Positions 39,170 to 50,229 of a stretch of 64,000 bases of DNA are shown in pieces (positions within the stretch are counted from its first letter, which is position 1; each line of letters opens with the position of its first letter). The DNA comes from Daphnia carinata (lineage: Eukaryota; Arthropoda; Branchiopoda; Diplostraca; Daphniidae), in the NCBI RefSeq assembly GCF_022539665.2, contig NC_081334.1:6356424-6420423 (forward strand), written 5' to 3'. A program made the translations under genes and the position numbers. The notes below the pieces were generated by a model. It was not told the origin of the DNA and made no database searches. It worked only from the letters and a program-made list of their open reading frames with translations.

Positions 39170-39258
39170 GTCATAAAACCGAAAGCGACCAAGGCCGGCA
39201 ATAGTGTGTGTGTGTGTGTGTGTGTGTGCGCTACGCTCGATACGCCAAAAGATAAAAG
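39170..39258 (+). other. Candidate small exon with internal (TG)n
   Basis: TTCGATTTCAG ends at 39169 and AGATAAAAG is followed by GTAAGC at 39259, giving an 89-nt interval with good signals at both ends. It is open in one frame (29 codons) but contains a (TG)n tract and no recognisable domain, so an untranslated exon is the more likely reading. Its 3' end shares the 17-mer AAAAGATAAAAGGTAAG with a donor-like site at 15141-15157. Confidence 0.4.
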
Positions 39259-39471
39259 GTAAGCTTTATTTTCTTTTGTTTTTTTTTTTTTGTTTCTTTT
39301 TGCCGCCTGCCTTTTTAGATTTGGCGACTCTTGTCATTAAGGTTTGAATTGCGCATTTTTACAAGACGCCAGGGAGAAGGGGGCCTCCCTTGAAAGGTTA
39401 GGCAACAAACAAAAGGGAGATGGGGAGAGCGGGTTCAGGTTGAGGGCATATACACCGGTGACATGCTCCGG

Positions 39472-39505
<34 letters not shown>

Positions 39506-41755
39506 TGGTTTTTTTTTTTTTTTTTTGTTTTTTTTTTTTACTTTACCTTTTGGCGATTAATTGCTGTTGGCCGCTGTTGCCGCCAGAGACGTTTTCGGTT
39601 TGGGGCGGCACGGGGTCGACACGACGGACATTTTTTTTTTTTTTTTCTGTGACACGGTAGACGTGGAAGACACAAAATAAAATGGAAGGCGATAAATAGT
39701 TAGATGGACAAAAAAAAAAGGAATGACGAAATGCGAAGAGGTGAAAGACATTTTTTTTTTAAGGATGAAAAGAAGAGAGAGAGAGAGAGAGAAACAATCG
39801 GCTGATTTTCACTGTTTGAAGAACAAATTGGAGAGGCGAATAGTGGGGCCGATGGCGCATTTTCAAAACTTGTCGTCGTCGTTTGTTTTCGTCTATTTTT
39901 GTTTTCCCCCACATCCATTGCAAACAGCCAACGGCTCGCACGGATGGACGGGCAAATAGCGCTCAAGAAGAACGAAAAGAGGAGAAGAGACATTTGCATA
40001 TTTCTCCTCCTTTTTATCCGCCTTGCCATTTACGGTGGGACGGAGCGCAGGGGGACTCATCTTCACTGCGCGACATAAAATTCACGACGTTTGAACGAAA
40101 AAAAAAAAAAAAAAAGAAAATCATTTGGTTTTTTTTTTTTTTCTTGAGGGTTGCAGCTTAGGGGAGGTCGAAATCAATTTGATATTCGTTTTTATCATAG
40201 CGTAACATATTGTCAACCCTTTTCATTTTCGTCCCTCTTTTTCTTCTTGCGTGATTTCCTTTTTTTATTGTAAACGCGGATCTCGTAAAAAGAAGAAGAA
40301 ACAAAAATTTGGCAAAAAAGAAGAGAAACAGCTTTTTTTTTTTTTTTTACCTTTAACTTATTTTTTTTTTCTTTCTTTCTTTTTTTTCTTTGACTGGAAA
40401 ACGAATGAACGAATCGGAATGAGAGAGTAAAAAAAAAAAGAAGCAAGACGACAAAACGCCGGAAATGGGACCATAGACACATTCGTACACAAATGTGTCT
40501 TCTTCTTCTTCTTTTTTTATTTAATACTTTCCTCTCTCCTCACTTCTTGTGCGTGTGGTAAAAGAAAGAAGTCGAGGAAGAAAAAAGGAAGAAAGAAAGG
40601 TTATAAAAGAAAGAAAGAAAAAAAAAAAAAAGCCAGTAAAGAGAAGTAGAAAAGAAAAAAGATGTGTTATTCTTTGGAGACGACCGGGAAACTAAAGAGC
40701 GCCAGAAAATGAAGAATTAATGCGATATATATATATATATATATGTATTTTTTTTTTTCTTCTTCTCATCTTTGACCGGTAGTAGTTATACGAGTGTAAG
40801 AGTGTAATAGTGGTGTCGTCTCGTAATTCATTTTTGCCTGCGCACACGAATGTAAGAGAAAAAGAAAAGGAACGAATCGAGAAGGAAGGAAGGAAGAATG
40901 CGCTCACACACACACACACACAAGGAGCGTAGAGAGACATTTGGGATCTCTTTTTGCTTTCTTTTCTTGGCCGTCTTAGGGGTTTTTTTTTTTTTTGTAG
41001 TAGCGACTTTTACGACCAGCGCGCGGGAGGCTGACCTGTTAATGGCCGCCCAGTTACCGCCCAGCTGTCAGTCCCTTTAGCCTTTTCGAGTTTTTTTTTT
41101 TTTTTTTTCCCCTTTTTCTCTTGATCCCTCCTTGATTCCTCTTATTTTTTTTTCTTTTGCTATTCTGCCCGCCCACGAGCGTGTGGTGTTTCTCTGTATT
41201 GCAGAAGAACGGACATTTGCCAGTCGGTGGGGAATTTTGTTTTTGAATCGAAATCTAATCCGCGCCCAATCCCCACCACGCTTGAAGGTATTCTTACATG
41301 TATACGTATCGATAAATTATCGAAAAGTCTATTTGGGGGAGACGATGACGATTGCTATGTAGAGCTGTTTTTGTTTTTTTTTTTGATTTTTATTTATTTA
41401 TTTTTTATTCATCTGGTGAAATAAAACAAATAGTGAAGAAGAAAGAACAAGAACAAAAAGATGAAAGGAGGCAGATTCATTGGATCGTTTTCGTGAACCT
41501 GCTGTTAAGAGACATAACTCGGCGTTTGACTGGCTTTTCGTGATTTATTCCGGGCAGATCGTTGTCTGTGTGTTCACCACATCTACAACCCTTCATTCCT
41601 CTTCCTAAAGAATTTATATATATTTTTTTTTTATTTTATTTTTTTTATTATTGGTATTTTTTTTTTTTTTTTTTTTTTTCTCTCGTTTTGTTGAAAATTA
41701 TTTAACTTCCAAATGGATTGGGTTGGGTGTGTGGAGGATACGTATTTTATTATTT

Positions 41756-41787
<32 letters not shown>

Positions 41788-42304
41788 TCCAACGTTAAAT
41801 ATGTGTTGGTTCCCCTTGTTGGAAAAGCCTTTGGGCGAGCTCGCGCCGAGCCTCCCCCATAAATTCACGCCAGGCCAGCAGTTAGCCTATATATACATAC
41901 ACGTACATTTTCGTGTTGTGCGTCTTGCTTTTCCTGCGGGCTCTTTTTTCATTCTTTTTCTCGTTGTGTCTTCTTTACGCGTGAATCAGCTAGAAGAAGA
42001 CGAACCCCCCGTGTGCGAGAAGAAACAAAAATTTAAAAAAAGGGGGGGGGGGGGGGGGGGAGCACATGAAAAGAGTGCGGGATTTATTTGTTTCGAATCA
42101 AAAACCGGAAGTATCTGTCTACTTATTTTTGTTTAGGCTTGTCTGCAATCTAACTCGAGATCTCTAATCCGTTTCGTGTATTTTCTTTGTCGATGTTTCG
42201 TTTGGTCTTTTTTCGCTCGCGTGTCTGAAACGATGCGACCGTGTTTGATTTTTGTTCTTTCCATCGTTGCGATGGAATTTTGCAAAAGAAACTGAAGGGG
42301 GGTT

Positions 42305-42335
<31 letters not shown>

Positions 42336-42467
42336 GTTTTCTTTTCGTTTTGAATTGTGCGTTTATTGGCTCCTCCTCCGCACGTATTTGGTGATGGGGA
42401 CACGGTCGGTGCACTGCACCTTCAACTGGAGTTGCATAAGGCTACATTTGTGTTATCCAACGGTGAC

Positions 42468-42503
<36 letters not shown>

Positions 42504-42613
42504 CTGTCTTCCTGTCTGCCTCATCCATCAAACAAGAAAGAGCGATCGATAACACGGACACACGGGCACAAAAAGAAGAAAAAAAAAGGGAAGAGAGGCA
42601 AAAAAAAAAAAAG

Positions 42614-42645
<32 letters not shown>

Positions 42646-42910
42646 GTACGGGAGAGAGAGAGAAGAGGCCCGGGTCTCTCTTTCGATTCAACTCTATCGG
42701 CGGGAGGATCAACGACACACAGACATACACACCGGAGACTATAGAGGGTTTGTGAGAGAGTCAGCAAAGAGAGAGAGAAGACCCCCCGTTGACGATGACC
42801 GAAACCAAAGAGCACAACAACAACAACAACAACACACATTCCCAACTTTGGTTTCGTTTTTTAATTTTTTTTTTTTTTTTCTTCTTCTTCGTCTTTATGC
42901 AGCAAAGCTG

Positions 42911-42953
<43 letters not shown>

Positions 42954-43224
42954 GAGCTCAGCATCAGCTCCTCGATTAGGCGATGAATCGAATCACGTCG
43001 TGTGTGCTGGGGCATCATCCATTAAACAAGAAGAGAGAGGGAGAGATCGACGCTGTAGGGCTACGACCACATGAGAATGGGCCATCCGACACACATGTAG
43101 AAAATGTTGCCTGTATTAAAACGAAACATTATTTATTTTTTTTTATTTATTTTTTTTTTTTTTTTCGCTTTGAATCGAAATGGAGAATCTGAATTTAGAT
43201 TTTTTTTTTCTTTTTCTCTCTCGT

Positions 43225-43255
<31 letters not shown>

Positions 43256-44899
43256 GAGGCGATATTGTTTGTTTCTCCGTTTCGTTCTAACAAACGCGGC
43301 TGGTGCGTCTCTCAGCGTGTCCTCTACGTGTTTACTGTTTGGACCAAGCGATCTCATTTTTTCTGTTTTTTTTGTTTTTTGTTTTTTGTTTTTGAACATC
43401 AATTTTCTTTCAAACAAGAGAATAACAGCGGAATGTTTTCTTGTTGTTATTAAAAATAAATAGGAATTATTGAAGTGACTACGACGGTACGAAAGTGGAT
43501 GGGGTTACGTTCGATTTCCGATCATTTGTTTTTCATAGTTTCGTCGGATGTAGAAGTTTGAAAAAAAAAGAACAGGTTCAAAAGGCAGAGATCTGTCGTG
43601 TTTGTGTGGACGGGGGGTAGTTTTTTGCTCTCTGGAACGGAGCCGCTCTTAGCCTCCCTTATAGATCATCGCTGTGCGGACGGACGGGATGGCTTGGCTT
43701 TTTCCGAGGGGGGGGGGGGGTTTCTACGTTCTCGTTGTTGAAACCTATTTAACGCAGCAGAGGTTGGCATCCCAACGATTTGATGGAAAAAAAAACAGAA
43801 AAAGAAAAAGAAAAGAAAAAAAATACCATCCGCCCTAATGCTAATGTGCTTCTAGGCTGGATCGTTTTTTTTTTTTTTTTTTGTTTTGTTTTGTTTTCCC
43901 GTTGATTCGTTCGTTCATTCCTTAACTGTTTAATTCTTTTTTATTCATTCCTTTCCGTCTTTCTCCTTGGCTTTCCAATGGCTTTTCATTTTTGTTTGTT
44001 CCATTCACCCCACCTTTTTTTTTCCTTTTTTTTTCTTTTCCATGTCTCTCTGATGGCATACCTGAATTTTATTTTTTTGTTCAAATCAAATGAACACAGA
44101 AAAAAGGAAAAGAAAAAGAAGAAGAAGAAAAAAAAAAAGGGAAATCAATCCAAATTCTTTGAGGGGTTTTCTTTTTGTTTCCAAATCGGGAACACCTGTG
44201 TTTTGTTTTTTGAGAGGAGGGGGTGGACAGGAGAGAGAGAGAGAGAGAGAGCCGGGGCCCAGGTGTGAGAAAATAAAGGAAACGAGGTCAATAGAGGTCA
44301 CACGCACACAAATAGAAAGAAAGTCAGGTGACAATGTGCAGGTTGTAGGGTACGGTACATTTGTGCTGCATCCATTCGATTTTTTTCTTTTTTTTTCTTT
44401 TCGTAGACGTGTATGACGGGAGGGGCAGTCGTCATCCGCCTTCCAGCAGTGAATCAAATGAAGGCGGAGAATTCAAAAGATATTTCCTTACATTTGCATT
44501 CCCCCCCCCCCCCCTTTCCTTTTTTTTTTTTTTTTTTTTGTTTCCCTAACTCGGTACACCTGTAATAAAGACAGCCCGTACATGTGTAGCGGTTGGCTTT
44601 TTTCTTTTTTTTTTTATTTCTTATTAGGGAGAGCAAAGATGATAAAAGTGGGCGGGACACCGGCAGGTGGCGTGCAAATCGAGCCTGCGCATTGAAAAAA
44701 TAAAAAATAAAAATGAGTAAAATAATTTTTCTGCATCTCGTTCGGGTTGTGTAGTAGCGAGTGGGGGGTATGAAGAACGTTTGCTTCTCGATTCCGGCGC
44801 GTAGTATACCACGCGCACACACACAGACACACACACACAGACACACACAGAGGGAGACGCATCCATGGCGCACCGTAGGGAAACCGAAGAAGAGGAAGA
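39259..44899. other. Gene-free flank just upstream of the promoter region
   Basis: No gene can be supported. It contains (TA)n near 40726-40744, (GA)n near 42471-42499, (CA)n at 42614-42642 and 42914-42949, interrupted CA tracts near 44817-44850, and many poly(T) runs (for example 41658-41679, 41761-41788, 43228-43255). A weak exon-like interval at 41205-41286 was considered and rejected. Confidence 0.7.
42914..42949. repeat. (AC)n microsatellite, 36 nt
   Basis: Uninterrupted AC tract just after an AAAGCTGCAT sequence. Confidence 0.96.
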
Positions 44900-44929
44900 A
44901 GCAGAAGAAAATCGTGGCTTTTAAAAGAG

Positions 44930-45260
44930 GCGGAGCCTAAGCTCCTCCTCCTTTGCTCGTCTGCCTTGCCTTCGGTACGAGGTGCCTGTAGTGGTGCACG
45001 CCACTAGCCGAGGCAGCCCCACCGCCCGTACCGTACGTGTTTTTTTCCCCTTTAACCCACCCACTCGTCCTCCCCCTTTTGGCGTACGGGTACCACCCCG
45101 CGCGCTCCGACTGCTCCTCTCCCTCCTCCCTCTTTTCCACCTCGGAGAGTATTCTTTTTTTCGCTTTTGGTGCAAGTGGTCAGCCGGCCGACGAGCCGTC
45201 AGTCGGCCCGTGACCCTCGCCGTGTCGTGTCGCGCCCGCGCGCTCAACCCGCGTACATTT
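44930..45260 (+). promoter_or_regulatory. zfh2: Probable TATA-less promoter region of zfh2
   Basis: Composition changes abruptly from T-rich to GC-rich. An initiator match, TCAGTC, lies at 45199-45204, with A+1 at 45201. At +28 the sequence TGTCG matches four of five positions of the downstream promoter element consensus RGWYV. No TATA box is seen 25-35 bases upstream. The region lies on the correct strand about 9 kb upstream of the zfh2 start codon. It is a reasonable core promoter candidate, but other TCAGTG-type sites exist (for example 46197-46202). Confidence 0.45.
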
Positions 45261-46330
45261 TTTTCGTCGTGTGAGTGTTGAGTGAGTGTGCAGGTTGTGC
45301 TAGCGACCCGCCCGTGTGTGTGTTATTATTTCGGGCTCTTTTATTTTGTTTTGTTTTTTGGGGGGGGGTTTTCAATGTGTGGCGGGGTCTCTTCGTTTTT
45401 TACTACTCCGCCAATAGAGAAAGAGGCGAAAAATTAAAAAAAAGAAAAGAATAATTCGAATAGCAGCACATCATTCGATTGAAACTTCGTTTTCTTGTGT
45501 TTTAAAACAGAAAACTCGGCGAAGACATTGACAGTTTGCCAATCGTTTTTTTTTGTTTTTTTTTTTATGTTTGAAGAGAGAAGCAATTCAGGCTCGCGAC
45601 TCTTTTCCATCACATTCCACACACAGTTCGAACTTTGGTTGAAATTTTGCTACACTCATCACACAGCGATATCCGTTTTTGTTTTGTTTTTTTCGTGCGC
45701 GCTCAAAATTGCAAAAGTGATGTTTAGAAGTGATTTGTGTGTTTTCCGACAAATAATTTTGAAAAAATTGTGAAAGTCTCTTTCGTTTTCGGCTGTCGGC
45801 TGCGAGTTCACGGTTGGCCAATCGGCAACGAATGGCATCGCTGACAAGTTGACAAGAACAGACCACCTTGAGATCAGGCTTCTTTTGTTTCTCTTTTCGA
45901 TTATTTATTTCATTTCTGATTGGAATCGGAATATTACGATGCCGACGATATTGAACCAACATCAACCGGCGGATCGGTCTAACAGCTGACCGGATTTGAA
46001 TTCGATTCATCGGTGATCCCCCAATTTTTTTTTTTTTTGTTTTTTTTTTGTTTTTTTTTTTTGTGAAAGACACACAACTCTCCCACGACAACGACATTTT
46101 TTTCTCTGTTTTGAATGGACCAACATTTTGTGGATTAAAACGAAAACGAACCAAGTGCTGAGATCGTGCCAAGTGTTTTGTGTCCACAGTGTCTTGTCAG
46201 TGGTGTTTGTGTGTATGTGTTAGTGTACGTGTGTGATTGTGTGTGTGTGGTGTCTTGTCTTGTGTTGGAGCGAGTCAATGCGCTTCCGCACGAGTCCGGC
46301 CACGCCACACCGTCTTGGCCTCTGCCAAAG
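45201..46330 (+). other. zfh2: Candidate 5' untranslated first exon of zfh2
   Basis: The interval runs from the initiator-like site to CTGCCAAAG followed by GTCAGT, a good donor, at 46331. It has no long + strand frame and many short ATG frames, as is common in long leaders of developmental regulators. The last 150 nt are GT-rich and then GC-richer up to the donor. An alternative donor, CGTCGT followed by GTGAGT at 45271, could give a much shorter first exon. Joining to the acceptor at 54054 is inferred from strand and position only. Confidence 0.4.
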
Positions 46331-47746
46331 GTCAGTTTTTATTAATATTTTTTTTTTTTATTTTCAACATTGTGTTTCATTTCTTCCGATTCCGTACACC
46401 TTGATTTCCTTTTCTTCGTTATCGCATTTTTTTTTTTTTTTTTTTTTTTCCTATCCGTTTTGGTCAACTGATTATGTCGGCTAGCGTTGTGTCTAACCAC
46501 AGCCATATAGGATTTTTCAAGGGAGAACAAGGCAAAACAAAAAAAAAATGTATTTATTTACAATTTTTTCTAATTATTATTATTTTTTTTTAATATCGAC
46601 AACAAACGTTCTGGATGACTGTTCAGTGTCGGTTGGATCCCCCCCCCTTTTTTTTTTGTTTCGTGTTCTTCCTCCCCTTCGCTGCTGGCTCTCTTTCCGG
46701 GGTAGTCTGCACACTACTTACTTGAAACACAACATGTTGGTCTCTGCTTTTGCCTCTAAAAAAAAAAAAAAATTGTCAGACTAACCAACGAGACAATAAG
46801 AATTTTCATTTTTCGTTTTTTTTTTTTTCCTGAAAAAGAAAATATTTAAAGAGGGAAAAACAAAAAAATGAGATAAACTCGCCGCCATTACTTACCATAG
46901 CTACCACCAGCCACTTGAACCGGTTCCGTCGGAATCGGGTTTCCACCATTTATGATTGGTTCACTTTTTTTTATTTTCATTTTTTTTTTTTCTCAGATCT
47001 TTAAGGTTTTTTTGTTTGTTTGTTTTGGGTTAATAACTTTTTAAAAGAGTTGAAGCAAATAAGAACAAAAAATGCGATCGAAGCCGATCCATAGTAACGG
47101 ACGAAACACGGACTCGCACGGGGGGGGATACACGTAGGCCTAAATCGTTTATTTTTACGTATAGCGTACTCTGCGACGTCGTATCGATTCGAATGCTTTT
47201 GGCCGGACGTACGAATAGTTGGTGGACAACCGCGTTAAAAAGTTTGTCCCGTTGAAACGATGTCGACTGCTGGTTCGTTGGGCGAAAGATCGATACGATG
47301 CAAGTCGTAAGCAAAAAAAAACAAAACAAAATTGAACAACGACGTCAACTAGCGGGCTGTGTGTAATATGACAAAAGGACAACTGAAATAACATCGTAAT
47401 TGTGTTTCCGAAATTTTCGAAACGATGGCCGTCCAAACTTTCCACCACGGTCCGTTTCGGTGACATGCATTTTTTTTTTTGGGGGGGGGGGGGGGGGGGA
47501 GGGGGGGGTTTGTGTGTTTTATTTTCAAATTAGTCCGCATTGCATCGCTATTGGTTGATTGACGTTTTCTGTCGGTAGAGTTGACTTGTCGGGATGATTT
47601 TCTTGATGGGAGCGGGGGGAGGGAGGAGTAGGAGGGGGGAGATTGGATAGTAGAAGTTGGTTGGGTATGAATTACGTGCGTACACGAGGCAAGTTTAGTT
47701 TAGCTATGTCTGGATTAAAAAACAAGAGATTACGCTCACGGCCCTT

Positions 47747-47749
<3 letters not shown>

Positions 47750-47778
<29 letters not shown>
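47750..47778. repeat. (CA)n microsatellite, 29 nt
   Basis: Uninterrupted CA tract within the probable first intron. Confidence 0.95.
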
Positions 47779-47780
<2 letters not shown>

Positions 47781-48173
47781 GCTGACACGCGCACCTCTCA
47801 ATTTATTTTGTTCAAAAATTTGTGTTCCGAAGTATTTCGAGGTTGTGTTTATCAGAGGGCGGTCTCGATCATCGAATGTGGTAGAAAGCGATTTACGTAG
47901 CCAAGGTATACCACCTCGTTTCTCCCCTCCTTTGCCCCGGTGTCATCCAGTCCTATACCGATAATCTCGTGTGTAACGTGAGAGCTGCCACGAGTTGGGG
48001 GGGCCGACGAAAAAAAAAAAAAGAAAAAAAAAAAAAAGAAAACAGTATATTGATAATGAATCCAAAATATCTAATTGAGCCAACATCGTTATCTCGATTG
48101 TTAATGTGAGTTATATGTAGAAATGAAAAATAAGCTCCGTTCGTCCCAATTGACCGCTTCACCTGTCTGTCAC

Positions 48174-48193
48174 CGGCCATGGTGTCATGGCCG
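48174..48193. repeat. Short GC-rich hairpin
   Basis: CGGCCATG and CATGGCCG form a perfect 8-bp stem around the loop GTGT. It lies in the probable first intron. A stem of this length is not unusual by chance. Confidence 0.6.
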
Positions 48194-50191
48194 AGTCCCG
48201 AACATTCTCTGATACGTTGGAATAACAATGATGTTTAAAAACCAAAAAAAAAAAAAAGGAAAAAAAAAAAAGAAGATATTTACAACGGGAGTTCCGGGTT
48301 GTCTTGTACGTTTTCATCATTCCTTCGCCTACATGGGTGGGTGGGTGAAGTCTATAGCTACACGTTGGATATCACGTAATTATCGTCTTGACTCGTCTTA
48401 CCTTAAATGTACAAGCCTTTGACGAAGTGCGATTGCGGGCCGCGTGTTTGTCGCATTCAATTCCTCAATTTGGATCTGTGACCTGTTTTCTCCCCCCCCC
48501 CCCTACCTTTTTTTTTTTTTCTTTGGCTCATTTGAATCAAACATTCCAAGATGATGGCTGGATCAGCTAGCAGGTGAATAATCTGCACACTGGCAAGGCA
48601 AAGTGGAATAAAAAAAAAAAAAAAACGAAAACGAGGTGCGTCATTTGTGTTACCTTAGAGGAGCGAAATCGAGGAGGAAATTCATTGCGTTGCGTCTTTG
48701 TTTCTCATTTTCTCGTCTTCTTCTACCGTGACCCGATATAATGGAATAGAAGCTCTAGCCTAGTACTCAGTCATATCCGCATTAAAAAAAAAAAAAAAGA
48801 AAGAAAAGAAAGAATTGGGTTAGCCATTGAGCCACTCTGAATTGATTGGTTCGGGATAATTAATCAAAAAGCGCCTCATATGTTGTGTAATCCTCTTTGG
48901 AAGAGGTCGGTGATGATGCTGGTAGGACACTACTAGTGGCAGTCTTTCTATCTCTTAGCCAGTATCTAAGGTAGAGCTATTGCGTATGCATTTTCTCATT
49001 TCCCCCCTTTTTATTTTTAAAATCCTCTTCCCCCCGCCCCCCCAAAAAAAGAAGAAGAAGAAAACGGTGGCGCTGTCTGGCATCCCAACCGCCATTATGT
49101 TGATTTCACGTAGTGGGTTACCTTCACGAGAGATCCTTCACTAAGACACAGGTACAACAGACGATGGATGAGCAAGAGACATATTTTTTTCTTTCTATTT
49201 TATTTTTTTTTTTTTTTTTTTTCGTCGGTGGAATTCCACAATCGAATGAATTCCTCGTAGCATCAACCAACGTGCCGGTCATCGGTCATATCGTGTCTCC
49301 TTTTTCTTTTCTCCTACGTTCAACTGTGCGCTATTTTCTTCGTTTTGTTTTGTTTTGTTTTTTTTGTTTTTTTTTTCACTCCCCTCTTCTTTTCCCCCCT
49401 CTCTTTTTAGCCAGAAATCAAAAAGGAGGTAAATGAAATGACATGAAAAAAAAAAGAAAAGAAAAGAAAAGAAAACGGAAGGTTGTGTGAGAGAGAAAGA
49501 GGGAGATGCTTATCCAAGTTATATGGTAGAAAACTGAAAAGAGAGACGTGCAGAATAGTACGAGAACGTGACATTCTTTCAAACGAATGATCTTCTGGAC
49601 TTGTTCGTTTCTCTTTTTCTTCTTCTTTTTTTTTTTTTGTTCAGCTGCACACCGAGGGGTTAGGTTAAAAAACTTATTTTTTTTGAAAAAGACTATACTG
49701 CCAGTATGTCCGAAGAAAATCACAATCACAAAATACCTGTTGTGCGCCACTGTGGAAAACGGTAGGATTGGCGAAAATTCTTGGGGTCTGCTCTCGTTCG
49801 TCCCTCACAGATTTTTTTTTTTTCTTTTTTCTTTTTCGCTCCCCCCAAAGCCGGACACAACAACATTCCAAACAGCCCAAGAACAACATGTGTAGATTAT
49901 AGCGAAAGAAAAAAAGAAAAAAAAAATGGAGAAATTCAATCTATTTACAAATCGAATGCGAAAGGGTCTCTCCACCTTCTTTTCTCGCAATTTTATTGTG
50001 TTTTATTTGTTTATATCCTTAACATTTTTCTTGAAGAGGTCTGCTACGAAATCAAAAGTTTTGTTGATTTCCTTTTTTTTATTTATTTTTCTCTTGTCTT
50101 GTTGAACTTTGGCTTCTTTGATCGAAAAGTTAAAAAAAATTGTGTTCCAGAACCGAGAAAAGAGAAGCCGCAACTGCAGCGGCCCAACGGG

Positions 50192-50229
<38 letters not shown>

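Noticed and set aside
41205-41286. Exon-like interval between TGTATTGCAG and GAAG|GTATTC
   Set aside because: The donor is weak (GTATTC), there is no clear branch point and no coding content; not strong enough to list.
45588-46187. 199-codon minus-strand frame opposite the candidate leader
   Set aside because: Lys runs come from poly(T) on the + strand; no domain and no conserved context.
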